Positions 35,594 through 44,091 of a DNA stretch of 64,000 bases are shown one piece after another. The stretch covers positions 166,593 to 230,592 of the forward strand of contig NZ_SGNY01000010.1 of the NCBI RefSeq assembly GCF_007002745.1, in the 5' to 3' direction. Source of the DNA: Martinezella rhizogenes (GTDB lineage Bacteria; Pseudomonadota; Alphaproteobacteria; Rhizobiales; Rhizobiaceae). The position numbers and the translations under genes were made by a program. Under the pieces are notes generated by a model that made no database searches, was not told the origin of the DNA, and saw only the letters and a list, made by a program, of their open reading frames with translations. Position 1 is the stretch's first letter; each line of letters opens with the position of its first letter.

Positions 35594-36414
35594 TTCAGAT
35601 CCCCCGGCTGGATGAAGTCCATGTCGGTGTAATCGACATTGTCGCCAGCCATCGCCCAGATGAAGGTGTAAGAGCCGATGCCGGCGCCGGAATGGATGGA
35701 CCAGGGCGGCGAAATGGCGCCTTCTTCGTTGGAAATGAACAGATGGCGGGTCTCCTGCGGCTCACCCATCAGATGTAGCACACGCGACTTCTCATCCATG
35801 CCGAAATAGAGATAGGCCTCCATGCGGCGGTCGTGAATATGCGAGGGAATCGTGTTCCAGACCGAGCCGTCCTCCAGCATCGTATAACCCAGCACCAGCT
35901 GGCAGCTTTCCATGACCAGCGGGTGGATGAACTGGTTGATGGTGCGCTTGTTGGAGGTTTCCGTCGCGCCGAGCTTGACTTCCTTGCTGTTGGCAAGCGT
36001 GACGAGCTTGGCCGGCAGGCTGCGATGCGCCGGGCAGGAAGTGATGTAGAACCGGCCAGCGCCGTCAAAGGTGACAGCACCGCTGCCCGCACCGAGATAA
36101 AGCACATCGCCGCGATTGAGCGTGTAGGTCTGCCCGCCGGCGCTGACGGTGCCGCTCTCGCCGATATTGACGATGCCCATTTCGCGACGATCGAGGAAGG
36201 ACGGCGTCTTGGTTTCTTCCACCTTATCCAGCGTCAGCGGCGCACCATCAGGCACCGCGCCACCCATGACGAACCGATCGTAATGGGTGTATATCAGCCT
36301 GATTTCACCGGAACGGAACATGTCGTTGGCGAGGAAATGCCGGCGGAGCCCTTCGGTATCCAGCGTTTTTGCATATTCCGGGTTCACGGCCTGCCTTGTT
36401 TCGACGGTCAACAT
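35590..36414 (-). CDS. kduI: 5-keto-4-deoxyuronate isomerase
   Basis: A 274-residue cupin-fold isomerase that converts 5-keto-4-deoxyuronate to 2,5-diketo-3-deoxygluconate. Zn-ligand motifs are visible in WNTIPSHIHDRRMEAYLYF and WSIHSGAGIGSYTFIWAMAGDN. AKTLDTEGLR near the start aligns with known KduI. ATG 36414 is preferred (AAGGATGAG upstream); ATG 36423 lies directly on that ribosome site. The operon kduI-kduD is divergent from udh. Confidence 0.95.
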   Translation of the reverse strand: MLTVETRQAVNPEYAKTLDTEGLRRHFLANDMFRSGEIRLIYTHYDRFVMGGAVPDGAPLTLDKVEETKTPSFLDRREMGIVNIGESGTVSAGGQTYTLNRGDVLYLGAGSGAVTFDGAGRFYITSCPAHRSLPAKLVTLANSKEVKLGATETSNKRTINQFIHPLVMESCQLVLGYTMLEDGSVWNTIPSHIHDRRMEAYLYFGMDEKSRVLHLMGEPQETRHLFISNEEGAISPPWSIHSGAGIGSYTFIWAMAGDNVDYTDMDFIQPGDLK

Positions 36415-36469
36415 CAAACTCATCCTTCATGATTGTTGCGTATGGCACATAATATATGTTATCCGCTTT

Positions 36470-36486
36470 TTGTACGATCTGTATGA
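36470..36486. promoter_or_regulatory. operator-like site between kduI and udh
   Basis: TTGTACG and TGTATGA flank a 3-nt centre. The right half is identical, and the left half 4/7 identical, to the kdgD palindrome at 34806-34828, with the same spacing. It lies in the divergent promoter region, about 55 nt from kduI and 65 nt from udh. An additional ACATA-N3-TATGT palindrome lies at 36447-36459. Confidence 0.55.
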
Positions 36487-36551
36487 CAAGGTCAAGAGGC
36501 GCCGCCATATCTCGACTGCGTCGGAGACGGCAAAGCTGAGGGAGAATGGCA

Positions 36552-37349
36552 ATGAAACGGCTTCTTGTTACCGGTGCGGCGGGCCAGCTTGGCCGCGTCA
36601 TGCGTGAACGTCTCGCACCGATGGCCGAGATATTGCGTCTTGCCGATCTCTCCCCGCTCGATGCGGCCGGTCCGAACGAGGAATGCGTGCAATGCGACCT
36701 TGCCGATGCGGATGCCGTGAATGCGATGGTTGCGGGTTGCGACGGCATCGTTCATCTGGGTGGCATATCGGTGGAGAAGCCCTTCGAGCAGATCCTTCAG
36801 GGCAACATCATCGGGCTTTATAATCTCTACGAGGCCGCCCGCGCCCATGGCCAGCCGCGGATCGTCTTTGCCAGCTCCAACCATACGATCGGTTATTATC
36901 CCCAGACCGAGCGGCTCGGCCCCGACGTTCCGGTGCGTCCGGACGGGCTTTACGGCGTCTCCAAATGTTTCGGCGAGAACCTCGCCCGCATGTATTTCGA
37001 TAAATTCGGACAGGAGACGGCGCTGGTGCGCATCGGCTCCTGCACGCCGGTGCCCAATAATTACCGCATGTTGTCCACCTGGTTTTCATATGATGATTTC
37101 GTGTCGCTGATCGAGGCGGTGTTTCGGGCACCAGTGCTCGGCTGCCCGGTTGTCTGGGGGGCGTCGGCCAATGAAGCCGGCTGGTGGGACAACTCGCATC
37201 TCGGCTTCCTGGGCTGGAAACCGAAGGACAATGCCGAGGCCTTCCGACAGCATATTACCGAGACCACACCGAAGCCGGACCCGAAGGATGCGTTGGTGCG
37301 GTTCCAGGGCGGCACGTTTGTCGACAACCCGATCTTCAAACAAAGCTGA
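36552..37349 (+). CDS. udh: uronate dehydrogenase
   Basis: A 265-residue extended short-chain dehydrogenase that oxidises D-galacturonate or D-glucuronate with NAD+ to the aldaro-1,5-lactone. TGAAGQLG is the nucleotide motif; the catalytic pair is Tyr134 and Lys138 in LYGVSKCFGE; SSNHTIGYYPQ and WWDNSHLGF complete the active site. The sequence closely resembles the characterised A. fabrum C58 enzyme. ATG 36552 (GGGAG 7 nt upstream) is chosen over ATG 36546. Confidence 0.97.
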   Translation: MKRLLVTGAAGQLGRVMRERLAPMAEILRLADLSPLDAAGPNEECVQCDLADADAVNAMVAGCDGIVHLGGISVEKPFEQILQGNIIGLYNLYEAARAHGQPRIVFASSNHTIGYYPQTERLGPDVPVRPDGLYGVSKCFGENLARMYFDKFGQETALVRIGSCTPVPNNYRMLSTWFSYDDFVSLIEAVFRAPVLGCPVVWGASANEAGWWDNSHLGFLGWKPKDNAEAFRQHITETTPKPDPKDALVRFQGGTFVDNPIFKQS

Positions 37350-37438
37350 GTGATCAGCGGGATTGCAAGCCGGGCCGCGAATAACGTATCGAGGACATCC
37401 GGACGCAACCCCGCACCCTTTTTAGAACGGCGACACAG

Positions 37439-38176
37439 ATGACAAAAGCGACAACCTCCGAACCGGCAGCTCCACAGGGCAGAACGCTTGTGGTGAAGGT
37501 TTCGGAGGAACTCCGCAGCCAGATCGCCAAGGGCCGTTACAAGACGGGTGACCGCCTGCCATCGGAAGCGCAGCTGACGCAGGAATTCGGCGTGAGCCGC
37601 ACCGTGGTGCGCGAGGCGATTGCCTCGCTGCGCTCCGACGGTCTAGTGGAGCCGCGTCAGGGCGCTGGCGTCTTCGTGCTGGAGCCCGCGCCCACCGAGC
37701 GGCGGCCTTTCCACAATATCGATCTCGCCCGCGTCTCGTCGCTGATCGAGATGCTGGAATTGCGCACCGCCGTGGAAGGCGATGCCGCCGGCCTTGCCGC
37801 CATTCGCCGCTCACCGGCGCAGGAAGAAAAGATCATCGAGGCCTTCGACGCTTTCCGCGCCAGCGCCGCCAGGGGCATTCCGACGGCCGAGGCCGATTTT
37901 GCCTTTCATCTCGCCGTGGCCGAAGCGACCAACAATCCGCGCTTCAGCGAGTTTCTGCAGGTGCTTGGCCCAACCGTCATCCCGCGCCGCGCCGTGGCTG
38001 ATAATGGCGCAGAAACCGTGCTTTCACCCGCCGATCTCAGCCGTCTCGTCGGCGAGCATGAAGCGATCCTGATCGCCATACAGGATGGCAACGAGGATGC
38101 GGCGCGCAGCGCCATGCGCAACCACCTGAAAAGCAGCCAGACGCGTTATCGCGCCATGCTGCGTGCGCCGCGCTGA
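37439..38176 (+). CDS. GntR-family regulator, FadR subfamily
   Basis: A 245-residue regulator. The winged helix covers residues about 20-85 (ELRSQIAKGRYKTGDRLPSEAQLTQEFGVSRTVVREAIASLRSDGLV), followed by the all-helical FCD ligand domain with metal-binding-type residues (HLAVAEATNNPRF, EHEAILIAIQDGNEDAARSAMRNHL). Located between udh and kdgF, it probably represses the uronate genes until a keto-deoxy sugar acid accumulates, acting at the two palindromes near kdgD and kduI. It has a weak ribosome site. Confidence 0.92.
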   Translation: MTKATTSEPAAPQGRTLVVKVSEELRSQIAKGRYKTGDRLPSEAQLTQEFGVSRTVVREAIASLRSDGLVEPRQGAGVFVLEPAPTERRPFHNIDLARVSSLIEMLELRTAVEGDAAGLAAIRRSPAQEEKIIEAFDAFRASAARGIPTAEADFAFHLAVAEATNNPRFSEFLQVLGPTVIPRRAVADNGAETVLSPADLSRLVGEHEAILIAIQDGNEDAARSAMRNHLKSSQTRYRAMLRAPR

Positions 38177-38207
38177 AAATCAATATTGCAAGACAGAGGA
38201 GAACGAC

Positions 38208-38525
38208 ATGCAGCAGCTTCCCAAATTCCCCACCGTTTCACCCGATGACGGCGTGGAACGCACCGTGCTTTCCGAAGCACCGGAGCTGATGGTCGTGTCC
38301 TTCCGGTTCAAGACCGGCGCAGAAGGCAAGCTGCACAGCCATCCGCATGTGCAGTCCACCTATGTCGCCAGCGGCAGCTTCCGCTTTTACCGCGATGGTG
38401 AGGCCTATGACCTGCAGAAAGGCGACAGCCTCGTCGTTCCCGGCCATATCGAACATGGCTGCCTGTGTCTGGAAGAGGGTGAACTGATCGACTGCTTCAC
38501 CCCACGTCGCGACGACTTTCTCTAA
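38208..38525 (+). CDS. kdgF: KdgF, unsaturated uronate ring-opening cupin
   Basis: A 105-residue single-domain cupin. The metal site is visible in LHSHPHVQSTYV (His43, His45, Gln49) and VPGHIEHGC (His83); the ending CFTPRRDDFL matches the conserved KdgF tail. KdgF speeds conversion of 4,5-unsaturated galacturonate to 5-keto-4-deoxyuronate, the KduI substrate. AGAGGAGAACGAC gives a strong ribosome site at ATG 38208, 32 nt after the GntR stop, so it is co-transcribed with the regulator. Confidence 0.93.
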   Translation: MQQLPKFPTVSPDDGVERTVLSEAPELMVVSFRFKTGAEGKLHSHPHVQSTYVASGSFRFYRDGEAYDLQKGDSLVVPGHIEHGCLCLEEGELIDCFTPRRDDFL

Positions 38526-38547
38526 AGGCAGGAACGGCGGCAGGCCG

Positions 38548-39780
38548 TCACTGCCGTGACAGATCCCTGAGAGTGCGTGACAGGCTGTTCATGCACTCCG
38601 CACCTGACGATGTGACGAGGAACTGATCCTCGATCATCAGCGCCCCCAGCCCTTCGCCATAAAAAGGCGCTTCGAGTGCGACCACCATGCCGGGAAGGAT
38701 GATTTCCGGATTGTCATGGGAAAAGAACGGCCATTCCTCGATACCCACGCCGCCGCCGACGGAATGGCCGAAATGACCGCGATAATATTCGCCGAAACCT
38801 TGCCTGCGCATCGAGGCCAGCATGGCCGCGTGCACCGCGCCAAAGCTGTTGCCGGGGCGGATCGCTTCCAGCCCGCAGGCGAAGGCTGCCTCCAGCGCCT
38901 TGAAAATATCGGCAGCAAGAGCCGAGACTGGTCCCCACGAAAAAGTTCTTGCGCCATCGGACGAGTAACCGTCGACCAGCGTGCCGACATCGGCCTTGAT
39001 AAGCGCGCCCGGTGTGACCGCTGCCGTCATATCCGACAGGGCCGGACCGACGGAAATATAGTCCCACTGCCCACTCAGCGAAAAACCGGATTTCGCGGCA
39101 TGTGCCTGCGCGCCGGATTTCCAGGCTGCTGAGAGTTGACCAAGGGCTGCTCCCGGTCGGACGGCGGCCGCCATCTCGACCAACCCTGCCTCAGCGGCGG
39201 CTGCCGCCTGCCTGAGAAGTTTGATCTCGCGTTCGGATTTCACCGCGCGCAGGCGTTTCAGCACCGTCGAACCGTCCACCCAGTTCACATCGGGAAGGGC
39301 CTGACGCAACGCGAAAAAATCAGCTGTGGGCATGAATTCAAGGTCGGCACCCAGACGCGCCGAAGACAGCCCGCGCTCCCGCAGCAGATCAGAGAGCAGG
39401 GTAAAGCAGCCGGCGCGATCAAACGTCTCCGGCCTCGGCCCGCCGGAAGCGTTGCGGCGATATGCCTCGTCCACCTGCGCGATATTTTCGGCACCCGACA
39501 GATCGACCATGTCGATCCAGATGCGATGGCAGCGCAGATCGACATCCGGGGCAGCCCTTCTGATGATCGGCGCGGCATGATCGCTGACAACAGCGGCAAG
39601 CCCCGCCCCGGCATCGGCAGGCACCAGCGCAATCGCAGAACCCGCCCTGCCCCACATCGTCGCCACGCCGGCGTGCGCGCCGACCGCATAACGGAAGGCT
39701 TCGGGCTGGAACAGCACCAGCGCATCAATCTCCGCATCCCGCATCAGCTGCTGCGCACGGCTTCGATCGATATCGCTCAT
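38548..39780 (-). CDS. M24-family metallopeptidase (Xaa-Pro dipeptidase-like)
   Basis: A 410-residue protein with an N-terminal creatinase-type domain and a C-terminal pita-bread domain. All five metal ligands are recognisable: Asp in IKADVGTL, Asp in SSDGARTF, His in GHFGHSVGGG, Glu in ALEAPFYG and Glu in LMIEDQFLV. It should cleave Xaa-Pro dipeptides or a related amide in the cytoplasm. It is convergent with kdgF and has no obvious tie to uronate metabolism. The ribosome site before ATG 39780 is weak. Confidence 0.88.
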   Translation of the reverse strand: MSDIDRSRAQQLMRDAEIDALVLFQPEAFRYAVGAHAGVATMWGRAGSAIALVPADAGAGLAAVVSDHAAPIIRRAAPDVDLRCHRIWIDMVDLSGAENIAQVDEAYRRNASGGPRPETFDRAGCFTLLSDLLRERGLSSARLGADLEFMPTADFFALRQALPDVNWVDGSTVLKRLRAVKSEREIKLLRQAAAAAEAGLVEMAAAVRPGAALGQLSAAWKSGAQAHAAKSGFSLSGQWDYISVGPALSDMTAAVTPGALIKADVGTLVDGYSSDGARTFSWGPVSALAADIFKALEAAFACGLEAIRPGNSFGAVHAAMLASMRRQGFGEYYRGHFGHSVGGGVGIEEWPFFSHDNPEIILPGMVVALEAPFYGEGLGALMIEDQFLVTSSGAECMNSLSRTLRDLSRQ

Positions 39781-40110
39781 GGGAACCCCGGTGATTGTTT
39801 GGCTGCGGTGTTTCGCGGCAGGTTTATGAACCTAAGCTTTAGCAGTCACCGGAAGAGGAAAGAAGATGGAAGATGACATCTACATCCTGAGAATCGTCAG
39901 TGGGACCGAGCGGATGCCCCTTGTTCTTCTCCCCGCCGGGGAGAAGTCCGCGGCAGCGGGATGAGGGGGCGAGCTCGCCGTAATCCGGCAACGTTGCCCC
40001 CTCATCCGACCCTTCGGGCCACCTTCTCCCCGGCGGGGAGAAGAAACGTGTGGCACCGTTTTTTACCTATCTCATGGAGGCGGCGAATAAACCCGCCGCC
40101 TCTCTTCCTT
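39781..40110. other. 330-nt intergenic region with a RIME-like repeat
   Basis: Mostly occupied by the palindromic repeat described at 39924-40046. Before it, a 32-codon frame from 39866 (MEDDIYILRIVSGTERM...) has a good AGAGGAAAG site but runs into the repeat and is not convincing. The last 60 nt carry the 3' end of the fusion oxidoreductase operon. Confidence 0.6.
39924..40046 (+). repeat. RIME-like palindromic intergenic repeat, copy 1
   Basis: TTCTTCTCCCCGCCGGGGAGAAG opens the element and a similar CTTCTCCCCGGCGGGGAGAAG closes it; GATGAGGGGGC and GCCCCCTCATCC form an inner inverted pair. The same modules (TCCGCGGCAGCGGGATGAGG, CCGACCCTTCGGGCCACC) recur in reverse orientation at 45048-45174. 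This mosaic palindrome structure fits the intergenic RIME elements known from Rhizobiaceae. Confidence 0.85.
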
Positions 40111-42114
40111 TCAAGCCTCCAGCCACTTCACCTGCTCATCCGTCAGCGCAATATCCAGCGCCGAAAGACTGTCTTCCAGCTCCGCAATCGTGCGCGGCCC
40201 GATCAGCGGAATGACCGGGAAAGGCTGGGCGATGACATAAGCGAGCGCGATATGGATCGGGTGGCGGCCGAGTTTTTGCGCAAGCTCGATTGCCCGGTCG
40301 CGGCGGACGAAATTGCGGTCGGAATACCAGACGCGGACGATTTCCTCATCGTCATGCTTGTCGCGCCCTGCCCGGTCGGTGAAGAAACCGCGCCCCTGGC
40401 TGGACCAGGCGAAATTGGGAATCTGGCGTGATTGCAGCCATGCCTTCCACTCGTCGTCCGATGCCGCAACGCAGCCTGCCCAGATGGGATCGAGCATTTC
40501 GGCAAGCGAGAAATTATTGGAAAGCGCGCCGGGCGCCTGTTTGCCGTTGTTCTGCGCGTAGGCCGAGGCCTCATCCATTCGCTCACGCGTCCAGTTCGAG
40601 CCGCCGAAAATGCCGCGAATGCGGCCGCGCCGGACTTCGGCATCCATGGCATCGACAAATTCGCCGACCGGCACGTCGGGATTATCGCGATGCATGAAAT
40701 AGGCATCGACATAATCCGTTTTGAGCCGTTCAAGCGACTGGTCCAGCTGTCTGGCGATGACGTCAGGATAGCAGAGCGGCGAATGTGCGCCCTTGCCGAT
40801 CAGCACGATCTCCTCACGCGGCACATTGCGGCTGGTGTGCCAGTCGCCGAAAATCGCTTCGGTCCTGCCTGCGCCGTAGACATAGGCCGTATCGAAGAGA
40901 TTGCCGCCCGCCTCGTAAAAGGCATCAAGCGTCAGGGATGCGGAGGCGAAATTGGGGAAGAATTCGAAACCGAGCGCGACCACGGAAGCGGGCTTGGCAA
41001 GGCCCGGTATCTGCCGCTTCGGAACGGAATTTCCGGCAACGACCTTGCCACCGGCGATATTTCCGATGCGAGATGTCGCCTTTTCGATGCTGTATTCCAG
41101 CCCGACGGAAGCCCGCCACTGGTCCATGACACGCAGATTGCCGAGGCTGTCGGCCCAGGCCATGCCGGGTGCCGCGAATTCATGTCTGCCCTGGCGGATT
41201 GCCTCACCCGCCGCATCCACCTCGAAGGAATAAAGCCAGCGATCCTCGGGCAATTCGATGGTTTCGACCTTGTCGCCCCTGATGATATCGATCCGGCCGG
41301 TGCCGCCCTTGTGGCCGGCGGCGAACCAGAAATCCTTGACCTCGATGCGCCCTTCCGAGCCGATGATGCGCAGCACATTGTCCTGCGCCGCCATGATCGA
41401 GCAAGAGACTTCGGCGACGATGCCGTTTGCGAATTTCAGCACGGCCGAGGCCCATTCATCAACGCCCGACTGGCCGAGATGCGCCGCACCCGCAACCTTT
41501 TCCGGTTCGGCAAAAGGTTTTCCATCCACGGCACCTGCGATCATCCGCACCATGGAAACCGGATAACCGCCGACATCCAGAATACCGCCGCCCGCCGTTT
41601 CATTGGCAAAAAGCCGGTGATCGGCCCGGAACGAACCCATGTTGAAACCGAAGCTGGAGCGGATGATGCGGATATCGCCCACCGCCCGGGCCTTCACCAG
41701 TTCCAGCAATTTCGCCGTCTGCGGATGCAGGCGGTACATATAGGCCTCGCCGGCGAAGACGCCTGCCTTTTTCGCCTCGTGGAAAATGGCGTCGGTATCA
41801 TAGGCCGAGAGCGCGATGGGTTTTTCCACCAGCACGTGTCTGCCGGCCCGGATCGCCTTGATCGCCCATTCGGCATGGCCGGTATGGGGCGTGGCGATAT
41901 AGACGGCATCGATAGCGGGATCGGCAAGCAGGGCATCGTACCCATGGATGATGCGCGCGCCGGCAAAAGCTTCTGCAAGGCCGGGCTTGTCCGGATTGCG
42001 GGTGGCGATGGCCTCTAACCTGCCGGTGCGGGAATGGGCGATACCGTCAGCAAAGGTTCTGGCGATGGTGCCCGGGCCGATGATGCCCCAGCGGATCGGT
42101 TGTTCGGTCGTCAT
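40111..42114 (-). CDS. fusion: Gfo/Idh/MocA oxidoreductase + aldo/keto reductase
   Basis: A 667-residue two-domain protein. Residues about 1-330 are a Gfo/Idh/MocA enzyme (GIIGPGTIARTF, VLVEKPIALSAYD, GGGILDVGGYPVSMVR). Residues about 345-667 are an aldo/keto reductase with an apparently complete catalytic tetrad: Asp and Tyr in LFDTAYVYGAGRTE, Lys in VLIGKGAHS, His in AYFMHRDN; the SNW and cofactor motif IPLIGPRTIAEL follow. No stop or frameshift separates the domains. ATG 42114 is chosen (GAGGA upstream); ATG 42132 is possible. It is the last gene of an ABC sugar operon, so it likely performs linked oxidation and reduction of the imported sugar. Confidence 0.9.
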   Translation of the reverse strand: MTTEQPIRWGIIGPGTIARTFADGIAHSRTGRLEAIATRNPDKPGLAEAFAGARIIHGYDALLADPAIDAVYIATPHTGHAEWAIKAIRAGRHVLVEKPIALSAYDTDAIFHEAKKAGVFAGEAYMYRLHPQTAKLLELVKARAVGDIRIIRSSFGFNMGSFRADHRLFANETAGGGILDVGGYPVSMVRMIAGAVDGKPFAEPEKVAGAAHLGQSGVDEWASAVLKFANGIVAEVSCSIMAAQDNVLRIIGSEGRIEVKDFWFAAGHKGGTGRIDIIRGDKVETIELPEDRWLYSFEVDAAGEAIRQGRHEFAAPGMAWADSLGNLRVMDQWRASVGLEYSIEKATSRIGNIAGGKVVAGNSVPKRQIPGLAKPASVVALGFEFFPNFASASLTLDAFYEAGGNLFDTAYVYGAGRTEAIFGDWHTSRNVPREEIVLIGKGAHSPLCYPDVIARQLDQSLERLKTDYVDAYFMHRDNPDVPVGEFVDAMDAEVRRGRIRGIFGGSNWTRERMDEASAYAQNNGKQAPGALSNNFSLAEMLDPIWAGCVAASDDEWKAWLQSRQIPNFAWSSQGRGFFTDRAGRDKHDDEEIVRVWYSDRNFVRRDRAIELAQKLGRHPIHIALAYVIAQPFPVIPLIGPRTIAELEDSLSALDIALTDEQVKWLEA

Positions 42115-42159
42115 GAAATCCTCGTCTTTCATATCAGTCTTGGGTGCTTGGGAAAGGGT

Positions 42160-43245
42160 TCAGCGCAGGCGTTCGCCCTTGCTATCGAAAAGGAAAGCCC
42201 GGCGGGCAGAAAGGCCGACAGTCAGCCGGTCGCGATTGCCGACATCGCGCGATTCCGGCCGTTCGATGATCAGCTGCTCGCCGCCTTCGGTTCGGGCATA
42301 GACATAGCTGGTATTGCCGAGATGTTCGGCGACATCGACATGCACGGTGAGATCGGCATCACCCCCGCCCGCATCGGCAAAATGCTCCGGCCGGATGCCA
42401 AGCGAGACCTTGGCCCCCTCGTTGACGCCTTCCTTTATCGGCAAAGTCAGCCGCACCGCAGGATCGCTGTCGAGAGCGAGCGTGACGCTGTCGGCGCCGC
42501 TGCCGATGATGGTGGCGTCGAGAAAATTCATCTTCGGCGAGCCGACGAAACCGGCAACGAAGCGGTTGGCGGGATCGTCATAGAGATCGAGCGGCGCGCC
42601 GACCTGTTCGATATTGCCCGCCCGCAGCACAACGATCTTGTCGGCGAGCGTCATCGCCTCGGTCTGGTCATGCGTCACATAGATCATCGTGGTGCCGAGC
42701 TGCTTGTGCAGGCGCGAGATTTCCACACGCATCTGCACCCGCAATTCCGCATCGAGATTGGACAGCGGCTCGTCGAACAGGAAGACCTGCGGTTCGCGCA
42801 CGATGGCGCGGCCGATGGCGACGCGCTGGCGCTGGCCGCCGGAAAGCTGTTTCGGCCGGCGCTGCATCAACTCGTTGATCTGCAGAATTTCGGCGGCGCG
42901 GTTGACCCGCTTTTGCGTATCGGCCTTGGGGTTACCGTTCATTCTAAGGCCAAAGGAGAGGTTTTCGGCCACCGTCATATGCGGATAAAGCGCATAGGAC
43001 TGGAACACCATGGCAATGCCGCGATCTGCCGGGTCGGCATCACTGACCGTTCTGCCGCCAATCACGATATCGCCACCGGAAATATCCTCCAGCCCGGCGA
43101 TCATTCTGAGAAGCGTGGATTTGCCGCAGCCGGAGGGACCGACGAAAACGACGAACTCCCCGTCCTTTACCTCCAGATTTGCGCCATGGATCACTTCCAG
43201 CGCGCCGTAACGCTTGACCACGTTGTTGAGCGAAAGTTCCGCCAT
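42160..43245 (-). CDS. ABC sugar importer ATPase (UgpC/MalK type)
   Basis: A 361-residue ATPase with Walker [10 protein letters not shown], signature [14 protein letters not shown], Walker [23 protein letters not shown] switch and a C-terminal TOBE domain. It lies 9 nt after the MalG-type permease gene and 45 nt before the fusion oxidoreductase gene, in the leftward operon that starts at 46474. Confidence 0.94.
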   Translation of the reverse strand: MAELSLNNVVKRYGALEVIHGANLEVKDGEFVVFVGPSGCGKSTLLRMIAGLEDISGGDIVIGGRTVSDADPADRGIAMVFQSYALYPHMTVAENLSFGLRMNGNPKADTQKRVNRAAEILQINELMQRRPKQLSGGQRQRVAIGRAIVREPQVFLFDEPLSNLDAELRVQMRVEISRLHKQLGTTMIYVTHDQTEAMTLADKIVVLRAGNIEQVGAPLDLYDDPANRFVAGFVGSPKMNFLDATIIGSGADSVTLALDSDPAVRLTLPIKEGVNEGAKVSLGIRPEHFADAGGGDADLTVHVDVAEHLGNTSYVYARTEGGEQLIIERPESRDVGNRDRLTVGLSARRAFLFDSKGERLR

Positions 43246-43254
43246 GCGGCCCCC

Positions 43255-44091
43255 TTACTTGACTGCCCCGGCGGAAATGCCGGCGATGAAGTGACGCTGC
43301 AAAGCCACGAAAACCACGAGAATGGGTGCAGTGAGCAGCACCGCGCCGGCCATGATACCGCCCCATGACACTTTGGTGAGCCCGATGAGGGTGCCAAGCG
43401 CCACGGGGGCGGTCATCATTCCTGGGCGGGAATTGATGAGAAGCGGCCAGAGGTAATTGTTCCACGAGGCCAGGAAGAGAATGATCGACAGCGCCGCCAT
43501 GGTGGGTCGCGCCAATGGCAGGGCGATACGCAGGAAGATCTGCCACTCTTTGACGCCTTCCACCCGTGCCGCGTCGAAAAGCTCGGTCGGCATCATCGAG
43601 AAGGATTGCCGCATGAACAGCACGCCGAGCGAGTTGAACAGCGGCGGCACGATCAGCGCCACCCAGGTGTTGGCGAGCTTGAATTCCCGCGCCACCATGA
43701 TGAATTGCGGAATGACAACGACGGCAAAAGGCAAAGTGATGGTGCCGAGAATGATGGCGATCACCACCCCGCGTCCGGCAAAGCGGTAACGCGCCAGCGC
43801 CCAGCCGGCCATCGACGTCAGGAACACCGAAAGCACGGTGTAGATGACGGCGACGGTGATCGAGATGAACATGGCCCTGAGGAAATTGGTATCCGCCTGC
43901 AGATTGTTGAAATTCTCGACGAAATTGGTGGATGGCACCAGAACAATGTCCGGGCTGAAAATGCCGTAATCCGGCATGGTCGAGAACACGAACATCATCC
44001 AGAGCGGAAACAGCCAGATGATGGCAAGCGGTGTCAGCGCCGCATGCAGCGCGATCTTCTGCCAGAAAAGCGATCTCGATTTCGATCTCAT
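43255..44091 (-). CDS. ABC sugar importer permease (MalG type)
   Basis: A 278-residue permease with about six transmembrane helices and an EAA loop (ELFDAARVEGVKEWQIFLRIALPLARP). ATG 44091 overlaps the stop of the upstream permease gene (ATGA). It pairs with the MalF-type protein to form the channel of this importer. Confidence 0.93.
   Translation of the reverse strand: MRSKSRSLFWQKIALHAALTPLAIIWLFPLWMMFVFSTMPDYGIFSPDIVLVPSTNFVENFNNLQADTNFLRAMFISITVAVIYTVLSVFLTSMAGWALARYRFAGRGVVIAIILGTITLPFAVVVIPQFIMVAREFKLANTWVALIVPPLFNSLGVLFMRQSFSMMPTELFDAARVEGVKEWQIFLRIALPLARPTMAALSIILFLASWNNYLWPLLINSRPGMMTAPVALGTLIGLTKVSWGGIMAGAVLLTAPILVVFVALQRHFIAGISAGAVK

Noticed and set aside
39866..39964. 32-codon frame with a good AGAGGAAAG site
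   Set aside because: Half of it lies in the RIME-like repeat, and the sequence has no domain; probably chance or a gene remnant.
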